In this document: in pieces, positions 7,462 to 12,129 of the stretch | How the letters are laid out: each line of letters starts with the position of its first letter | Position numbering within the stretch: position 1 is the first letter of the stretch | Notes under the pieces: generated by a model | Database searches by the model: none | Told to the model about the DNA's origin: nothing | What the model saw: only the letters and a program-made list of their open reading frames with translations | Position numbers and translations under genes: made by a program | DNA from: Chthoniobacterales bacterium | GTDB lineage: Bacteria; Verrucomicrobiota; Verrucomicrobiia; Chthoniobacterales; UBA10450 | Assembly: GCA_013812515.1 (NCBI GenBank) | Contig: JACCTI010000469.1 | Coordinates: 1 to 12,129, forward strand | Direction: 5' to 3' | DNA: 12,129 bases

Positions 7462-8487
7462 ATGCTCGAAGTCCGCTCACTCGAGAAACGGTACGGCGCA
7501 CAACACGCCGTGCGGGATTTCAGTCATCGTTTTGCCGACGGCAAGATAACAACCATCCTCGGCCCGAGCGGCTCCGGCAAAAGCACCGCGCTGGCGCTCA
7601 TTGCCGGCTTGAAGCAGCCCGACCGCGGCACGGTTCATCTCGATGGCCGCGACATCACGGCAGTGCCGCCGGAGCGGCGTGATTTCGGGATGGTGTTTCA
7701 AAACTACTCGCTCTTCCCGCATCTGAGCGTGCAGAAAAATGTCGAATTCGGATTGCGCGTCCGCGGCGCGGCAGCGGTCGAGCGAAGCGCGCGCGCCCGC
7801 GAAACGCTCGCGCTCACGCGGATCGAGCATCTGGCCGAAAGACGCATCACAGAAATATCCGGCGGCGAACAACAGCGCGTCGCGATGGCGCGCGCGCTTG
7901 CGATTCGGCCGGCGTTGCTTCTGATGGACGAGCCCCTCTCCGCGCTCGATGCAAAGCTGCGCGAAGAGCTCCGTGCTGAATTGCTGCGACTCCTCGGCGA
8001 ACTCGGTATCACCACCGTCTACGTCACACACGATCAAACTGAAGCGATGAGCCTTGGCCATGAAATGATCATCGTGAACGAGGGCCGGATCGAACAAACC
8101 GGTGCGCCGATCGATTTGTATCAGCGCCCGGCGAACCTCTTCGTGGCAAATTTTCTCGGCGATTCCAACGTGTTCGCGGCGGAAGCTGATAACAGAACCG
8201 GTCAGGTTCGGCTCCCCTTCGCGAGTGCGAATGGATCGAGTCCAGACAGCGCCCTGAAGTGTTGGGCGATGATTCGGCCGGAAGCGCTCGAGTTGGTGCG
8301 GCAAGAGGAAGCGGATTTTTCCGCGATCGTCGAATCCTCGACTTTCCTCGGCAATCGGCTGCGCCTTTGTCTCCGTGCGGGCGACGAGACGCTCATCGTT
8401 GATACCGCGAACCGCACGCCGATCGCTCTTCAAACTCCCGTCTTCGTGCGGGTGAAAAAGGAGGAGATTTCCACATGGCCGCGATGA
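7462..8487 (+). CDS. ABC importer ATP-binding subunit with TOBE-like C-terminus
   Basis: This is a 341-residue cytoplasmic ATPase of the spermidine/Fe3+/2-aminoethylphosphonate importer class. All nucleotide-binding motifs are intact: Walker A GPSGSGKST (34-42), Q-loop VFQNYSLFPHL (Q80), signature ISGGEQQR (132-139), Walker B LLLMDEP with D-loop SALD (152-163) and switch histidine H190 (YVTHDQTEAM). After the nucleotide-binding domain, the stretch from about 227 (FVANFLGDSNVF) to the end fits the TOBE-type regulatory/ligand-sensing region of this subfamily. The start at 7462 is 3 nt after the permease 2 stop, so translation is likely coupled. A large palindromic repeat begins 3 nt after its stop. 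Confidence 0.94.
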   Translation: MLEVRSLEKRYGAQHAVRDFSHRFADGKITTILGPSGSGKSTALALIAGLKQPDRGTVHLDGRDITAVPPERRDFGMVFQNYSLFPHLSVQKNVEFGLRVRGAAAVERSARARETLALTRIEHLAERRITEISGGEQQRVAMARALAIRPALLLMDEPLSALDAKLREELRAELLRLLGELGITTVYVTHDQTEAMSLGHEMIIVNEGRIEQTGAPIDLYQRPANLFVANFLGDSNVFAAEADNRTGQVRLPFASANGSSPDSALKCWAMIRPEALELVRQEEADFSAIVESSTFLGNRLRLCLRAGDETLIVDTANRTPIALQTPVFVRVKKEEISTWPR

Positions 8488-8490
8488 AGA

Positions 8491-8626
8491 AGGTAGCGCA
8501 AGCTGCCCGCTTGCCGACTGCGAGCAGCGGAGCGGCGACAATCCTGTCGCCGTGGATATCTCCGCCCGCGGGCCATGGCGACAGGATTGTCGCCGCTCCG
8601 CCGCAAGCTGGAAGCATGCGCTACCT
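8491..8626 (+). repeat. Nested palindromic element filling the ATPase-radical SAM gap
   Basis: The outer ends AGGTAGCGCA (8491-8500) and TGCGCTACCT (8617-8626) are perfect inverted repeats. Inside, GCAAGC-TGCCC-GCTTGC (8498-8514) is a hairpin. A perfect 25-bp inverted repeat (8527-8551 with 8577-8601, beginning GCGGAGCGGCGACAATCC) encloses a 25-nt loop. Each long arm also self-folds (GGCGACA-ATCC-TGTCGCC and GGCGACA-GGAT-TGTCGCC). The element starts 3 nt after the ATPase stop and ends on the base before the radical SAM ATG. Its sequence is unrelated to the 5592/9607 pair, but the nested-palindrome design is similar. Confidence 0.85.
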
Positions 8627-9586
8627 ATGACCGCAACCGACACAGATCGTCCACCCTTCCTCCCTCTGACATCGCTCGACACGCTTTGGTTTCAGGTCGC
8701 GGGCACACTTTGCAATCTGCGCTGCAATCACTGCTTCATCTCCTGTTCGCCCCAGAATCACACCCTCGGGTTGATGAAGTTCGAGCAGTTCAAGCCGCAC
8801 CTCGACGAAGCGGTGCAGTACGGCGTGAAGGAATTTTATTTCACCGGCGGCGAACCGTTCATCAATCCCGAGATCTTCGAAATCTTGGAAGCAACGCTCG
8901 CAGTCGGACCCGCCACGGTGCTGACGAACGCGACCCGTTTCACCGAAGAGAAAATCGCGCGCCTCGCCGGGATGCGCGATGCCTCTGAGTATTCACTCGA
9001 GCTGCGCGTGAGCATCGATGGCTTCTCGCCCGAGACGAACGATCCGATCCGCGGTCCGGGCACTTTCGTGCAGGCCATGAACGGCGTCCGCATGCTCGTG
9101 GCGGCGGGATTTCTTCCCATCATCACCTCGATGCGCTCGTGGGAAATCCACCAGGACGATGAGTTTCTGCGCGAGTTCAAAGCGCGACTGGCCGAGATCG
9201 GCTACACCCGTCCGCGGATGAAATTGCTGCCGTCACTCAAGATCGGGCAGGAAGCGAAGCGCGATCACGGCTACGGCAAGTACGAATTCGTCACCGAAGC
9301 GATGATGGTCGGTTACGATGAGACGCAACTCCTCTGTCACAACAGCCGGGTGGTGAGCGATCGCGGCGTGCATGTCTGCCCGATCCTGGTCGACAAACCG
9401 GACGCGAAACTCGGCGTCACTCTCCGCGATTCATTGAACGGTTATCGGCTGCGTCATCAAGCCTGCATCACTTGCTACCGCTTCGGTGCGCTCTGCTCGA
9501 ATGCCGGCAGTCTGGAAGGCAATCGTCTCGCCCGCTCCGGTTCCGAAGCGAATCCCGCGCTCGGGACAACGCCGACGCAAAACTGA
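8627..9586 (+). CDS. Radical SAM enzyme with cysteine-rich C-terminus
   Basis: This 319-residue enzyme carries the radical SAM motif C29-x3-C33-x2-C36 (TLCNLRCNHCF), which binds the 4Fe-4S cluster that cleaves S-adenosylmethionine. C40 follows four residues later. TGGEP (73-77) is the SAM-binding GGE motif, and SLELRVSIDG (123-132) fits a core barrel strand. Near the C-terminus C237, C251, C280, C283 and C290 (CITCYRFGALC) could hold an auxiliary cluster, as in SPASM or twitch domains. Start 8627 is preferred over in-frame ATG 8552, because 8552 lies in the hairpin loop and its extra 25 residues are repeat-encoded. It differs from the ArsS pattern that usually accompanies TIGR04282 transferases. 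Position after an importer and before a flavoprotein suggests it modifies a small molecule; the substrate is unknown. Confidence 0.88.
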   Translation: MTATDTDRPPFLPLTSLDTLWFQVAGTLCNLRCNHCFISCSPQNHTLGLMKFEQFKPHLDEAVQYGVKEFYFTGGEPFINPEIFEILEATLAVGPATVLTNATRFTEEKIARLAGMRDASEYSLELRVSIDGFSPETNDPIRGPGTFVQAMNGVRMLVAAGFLPIITSMRSWEIHQDDEFLREFKARLAEIGYTRPRMKLLPSLKIGQEAKRDHGYGKYEFVTEAMMVGYDETQLLCHNSRVVSDRGVHVCPILVDKPDAKLGVTLRDSLNGYRLRHQACITCYRFGALCSNAGSLEGNRLARSGSEANPALGTTPTQN

Positions 9587-9606
9587 TGAGCGTTGCGGGG
9601 AATATT

Positions 9607-9756
9607 CCGGGGAGCGCACGCTTGCAGCGTGCTGGTGATCGCATTCTGCGATCACGAACTTTCGTCCGTTCACGAGCCACGGCGGATGCCGGCGCCTCGA
9701 AAGTTCGCAAAGGCCTGGAGGCCATTGCCAGCACGCCACAGGCGTGCGCTCCCCGG
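9607..9756 (+). repeat. Mosaic palindromic repeat, copy 2
   Basis: The ends match copy 1 (5592-5739): CCGGGGAGCGCACGCTTGCA at the left, and CCAGCACGCCACAGGCGTGC with GCTCCCCGG at the right. The right-end block is identical between the copies over about 29 bases. Interior features are GTGATCGCA-TTC-TGCGATCAC (9635-9655, perfect 9-bp stem), CGAACTTTCG (9655-9664) inverted as CGAAAGTTCG (9698-9707), and GCAAAGGCC-TGGA-GGCCATTGC (9707-9728, one mismatch). The variable middle differs from copy 1 while ends and the GAACTTTCG box are kept. It fills most of the radical SAM-flavoprotein gap and ends 17 nt before the flavoprotein ATG. Confidence 0.87.
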
Positions 9757-9773
9757 ACTTTTTCGCGACCGCG

Positions 9774-10985
9774 ATGAAACGCATCGCGATCATTGGTGCA
9801 GGACCTATTGGGCTCGAAGCCGCAATCGCCGCAATGGATGGCGGATTCGAAGTGGAAATCTTCGAGCGCGGCAAAGTGGCGGACGCGGTCCGGCAATGGG
9901 GGCACGTGAAGATGTTTTCCCCTTTCGGGATGAATTCCACCGCGCGCGGTCGCGAAAGATTGGAGCGCTCCGGCGCTTCCTTGCCGGAGTCTAACGAGCT
10001 GCTAACCGGCGCCGAGTTTCGCGAGCGCTATCTCCTTTCCCTCGCCCGCAGTTTGCCTCCCGACGTCCTCCACGAGGACACAGCAGTCCTGGCGATTGGC
10101 CGTTCCGGCGTGCTCAAGGGTGATCACATTGGCGAATCGGTTCGCGGGAATACGCGCTTTCGAATGCTCACGAGAAACGCCACCGGTGACGAACGTGTCG
10201 TGAACGCCGATGTCATCCTCGATTGCACCGGCACCTACACGCAGCCGAACGGACTTGGCGACGGCGGCATTCCCGCACCGGGCGAAGGTGCGGCGCGCGA
10301 TCGGATTTTCTACGGCATCCCTGATTTCATCGGAAGAGACGGCAAACGCTTTGCAGGTCGGCGTGTTCTGGTTGTCGGAGCGGGGCACTCCGGCGCGACC
10401 GCGGTGACCGGCCTAGTCGAACTTGGCTCTGCGGAGACTCATTGGCTGCTGCGTCGCGACCGCGCGTTGCCCTCCGAGGAGATTCCCGATGATCCCTTGC
10501 CTGAACGATCTCGCCTGGCGGCAAAGTCGAATCGGCTCGTGCAGGAAGGTCGCGTCACGTTGCATCGCGCGGCGAGCATCGAGTCGATCGCAAACCTGAA
10601 CGGTGCGCTTCCGGTTAGAATCGCGACGCCTAACGATGAGTACAGCCTTGTCATCGACGAGATCATCGTCGCAACCGGATTCCGGCCGGATCTCATGCTT
10701 GCGCGCGAGCTGCAGGTGCAAACTTGCTGGGCGACGGAAGGGACGTATCCGCTTGCGGCGTCCTTGCTCGGCGAGGCTGGCGCTGATTGTTTAAAGACGC
10801 CCGCGTTCGGCGCCGAGATGCTGATGCATCCGGAACCGAATTACTTTACGCTCGGGATGAAGAGCTACGGGCGCGCGCCGAATTTCCTTTTGCGCACCGG
10901 ACATGAACAGATCGAGACGGTGCTCGACTGGTTGAGTGAAAAGGAATCGAGCACGATTACGATCACGAGCAGGAGCACGAGATGA
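9774..10985 (+). CDS. FAD/NAD(P)-binding oxidoreductase (Pyr_redox_3-like)
   Basis: This 403-residue flavoprotein has two dinucleotide folds. The N-terminal GAGPIG (8-13) follows a beta strand (KRIAIIGAG) and binds FAD, with the acidic end EIFER (33-37). The second glycine motif VVGAGHSG (200-207) is placed for NAD(P)H, and ATGFRPD (300-306) is the usual second FAD contact. DCTGTY (150-155) matches the family's central strand. There are no redox-active CxxC pairs of the thioredoxin-reductase kind, so a monooxygenase-like or simple dehydrogenase role is more likely. ATG 9774 is chosen over 9744, because the longer form would start inside the palindromic repeat. The stop overlaps the phosphoesterase start (ATGA), implying coupled translation. 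The substrate is unknown. Confidence 0.87.
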   Translation: MKRIAIIGAGPIGLEAAIAAMDGGFEVEIFERGKVADAVRQWGHVKMFSPFGMNSTARGRERLERSGASLPESNELLTGAEFRERYLLSLARSLPPDVLHEDTAVLAIGRSGVLKGDHIGESVRGNTRFRMLTRNATGDERVVNADVILDCTGTYTQPNGLGDGGIPAPGEGAARDRIFYGIPDFIGRDGKRFAGRRVLVVGAGHSGATAVTGLVELGSAETHWLLRRDRALPSEEIPDDPLPERSRLAAKSNRLVQEGRVTLHRAASIESIANLNGALPVRIATPNDEYSLVIDEIIVATGFRPDLMLARELQVQTCWATEGTYPLAASLLGEAGADCLKTPAFGAEMLMHPEPNYFTLGMKSYGRAPNFLLRTGHEQIETVLDWLSEKESSTITITSRSTR

Positions 10986-11770
10986 CGGAGCGCGTCGCGA
11001 TCTTCGGAGGAGTTTACTCGAATCATCTCGCGCTCGCGGCGCTGCTGGAGGATGCGCCGCGCCGCGGGGCCGCGCGCATTTTTTGTCTTGGAGATTTGGG
11101 CGCGTTTGGGCCGCATCCGGACGAGGTCTTTCCACTTTTGCGCGAGGCGCAGATTCCGGTCGTGCAGGGCAATTACGACAACTCCGTGGGCAACAATCTG
11201 GCCGATTGTCAGTGCGGGTATACCGACGCGAAGGACAACTACTTCGCGCGGCTGTCCTATGACTACACCTTCGCGAACACGGCACCGGAAAACAAAACGT
11301 GGATGCGCGATTTACCCGGTGAAATCCGGCTCAACCTCAACGGAGTTCGCGTCCTCCTCTGTCATGGTTCGCCGCGGAGGATGAATGAATTCCTCTGGGA
11401 GACGACGACCTCGCTCGCCTTCCTCGAGCGACTTTGCCAGGACTTCGAAGCGGACATCATCGTCGGCACCCACACTGGACTGCACTGGCATCGCGCGTTG
11501 CCGAACGGCAAGCATTTTATTAATTGCGGCGCGATCGGCCGGCCCGCCAACGACGGCCGCACTTGCGTCTGGTATGCGCTTTTGAGCATAGACGAAAAGG
11601 CTTCCGTGACCGTTGAATTCATCCCGCTGGAGTACGATCATGCGCGCCTCGCGTCGGAGATGCGGGCAGAGAATTTGCCACCGGAATTTGTCGCCACTAT
11701 CGAGACGGGCTGGTGGACGACATGTCTCGAAGTGCTGCCAATGAAGGAACGCGCGCGCGGAGTTTTCTAG
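10982..11770 (+). CDS. Calcineurin-like metallophosphoesterase with altered first metal motif
   Basis: This 262-residue protein has the YfcE/MJ0936-like metallophosphoesterase layout. It has CLGDLGAFGPHPDEV (35-49), QGNYDN (62-67), LLCHGSPR (126-132, H128) and GTHTGLHWH (162-170). The first motif, normally SDIHGN with Asp and His as metal ligands, aligns with GGVYSN at 9-14. Asp is therefore replaced by G10 and His by Y12. The other ligand positions look intact, so it may bind one metal, bind differently, or act other than as a standard two-metal phosphodiesterase. The C-terminal 70 residues are less typical. The start overlaps the flavoprotein stop, a strong sign that the two work together. 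No terminator is visible after TAG 11768. Confidence 0.82.
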   Translation: MTERVAIFGGVYSNHLALAALLEDAPRRGAARIFCLGDLGAFGPHPDEVFPLLREAQIPVVQGNYDNSVGNNLADCQCGYTDAKDNYFARLSYDYTFANTAPENKTWMRDLPGEIRLNLNGVRVLLCHGSPRRMNEFLWETTTSLAFLERLCQDFEADIIVGTHTGLHWHRALPNGKHFINCGAIGRPANDGRTCVWYALLSIDEKASVTVEFIPLEYDHARLASEMRAENLPPEFVATIETGWWTTCLEVLPMKERARGVF

Positions 11771-11836
11771 AGTTTGAAATACGTCGACTTCGCGGAACGC
11801 TTCACAACCTCCTGGTCGGTCGATAGCTTTCGGAGG

Positions 11837-12129
11837 ATGAAAACATTTCGAACGCTCTTCCTGGCGGTCTCGCTCTTGTGCTCCCCAGCTCTTTTCGCCC
11901 AGGAACCGTCGCCATCGGTCTCCGTCTTGACTCCATCAATCCCTCCTGACGCCGATCCCGCGACCGCCACCCGCGCCTGGCTCGACACAGTCCCCGCCGA
12001 CAAAAAGGCGAAATCGGACGCGTATTTCGAAGGTGGCTATTGGCTCATCCTTTGGAACTTCCTCCTCGCGGCAGCGATCTCGCTCCTGTTCCTCGGCACT
12101 GGCTTGTCCGCACGGATGCGCGATTTTGC
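11837..12129 (+). CDS. N-terminus of a secreted/membrane protein, probably M48 (Ste24-like) peptidase; cut by window end
   Basis: Ninety-seven complete codons are visible. MKTFRTLFLAVSLLCSPALFAQE is a signal peptide, followed by a Pro/Ser-rich stretch. Next comes PADKKAKSDAYFEGGYWLILW and a hydrophobic segment (WNFLLAAAISLLFLGTGLSA). A Y-F-x-G-G-Y-W start before the first membrane helix resembles the N-terminal region of Ste24/M48 membrane peptidases as I recall them from Verrucomicrobiota; the catalytic HExxH would lie beyond the window. GGAGG (11832-11836) directly abuts ATG 11837, which is unusually close. An in-frame TTG at 11774 is possible but would bury the signal peptide. It is probably not part of the preceding cluster, although no terminator is seen in the 66-nt gap. 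Confidence 0.6.
   Translation, partial: MKTFRTLFLAVSLLCSPALFAQEPSPSVSVLTPSIPPDADPATATRAWLDTVPADKKAKSDAYFEGGYWLILWNFLLAAAISLLFLGTGLSARMRDF

Noticed and set aside
8552..8626. Upstream ATG 8552 for the radical SAM gene
   Set aside because: The start would lie in the hairpin loop and the added residues are repeat-derived.
7477..8682. 401-codon open frame on the minus strand opposite the ATPase gene
   Set aside because: It mirrors a clear ABC ATPase with all motifs. Long antisense frames are common in GC-rich DNA, and the translation shows no recognisable domain.
11771..11836. Terminator after the phosphoesterase
   Set aside because: I found no stem followed by a T tract in the 66-nt gap.

Overview
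The window is GC-rich bacterial DNA, and every gene I can support lies on the + strand. No marker gene fixes the taxon. The features point to a soil-type Verrucomicrobiota (Chthoniobacter/Udaeobacter-like) genome: large mosaic palindromic repeats with GGGGAGCGCACGC ends, weak or absent Shine-Dalgarno sites, and an M48-type protease start of a form I associate with that phylum. This assignment rests on pattern recall, not on a search.

Region 1 (about 140-2981) looks like a metalloid-handling block. It holds an ArsM-type As(III) S-adenosylmethionine methyltransferase interrupted by a one-base frameshift near position 362, an aquaglyceroporin, and a DUF2064/TIGR04282-type GT-A transferase. Families of the last type are known companions of arsenosugar biosynthesis genes. 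No ArsS-type radical SAM gene is in the window.

Region 2 (3083-8487) is an import module. It has an OprO/OprP-like outer-membrane porin, then 2 nt later a periplasmic binding protein, two permeases and an ATPase of the Fe3+/spermidine/thiamine/2-aminoethylphosphonate importer class.

Region 3 (8627-11770) follows in the same direction. It encodes a radical SAM enzyme with extra C-terminal cysteines, a two-dinucleotide flavoprotein oxidoreductase, and a calcineurin-like phosphoesterase whose start overlaps the flavoprotein stop and whose first metal motif (D-x-H) is replaced by G-x-Y. Regions 2 and 3 together read as a possible uptake-and-modification operon for an unidentified small molecule. 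This is the best candidate for an undescribed system here.

Four gene junctions of regions 2 and 3 carry palindromic elements: 5592-5739, 6545-6609 (inside the permease 1 coding end), 8491-8626 and 9607-9756. The window ends in the first 97 codons of a secreted or membrane protein resembling M48 peptidases.
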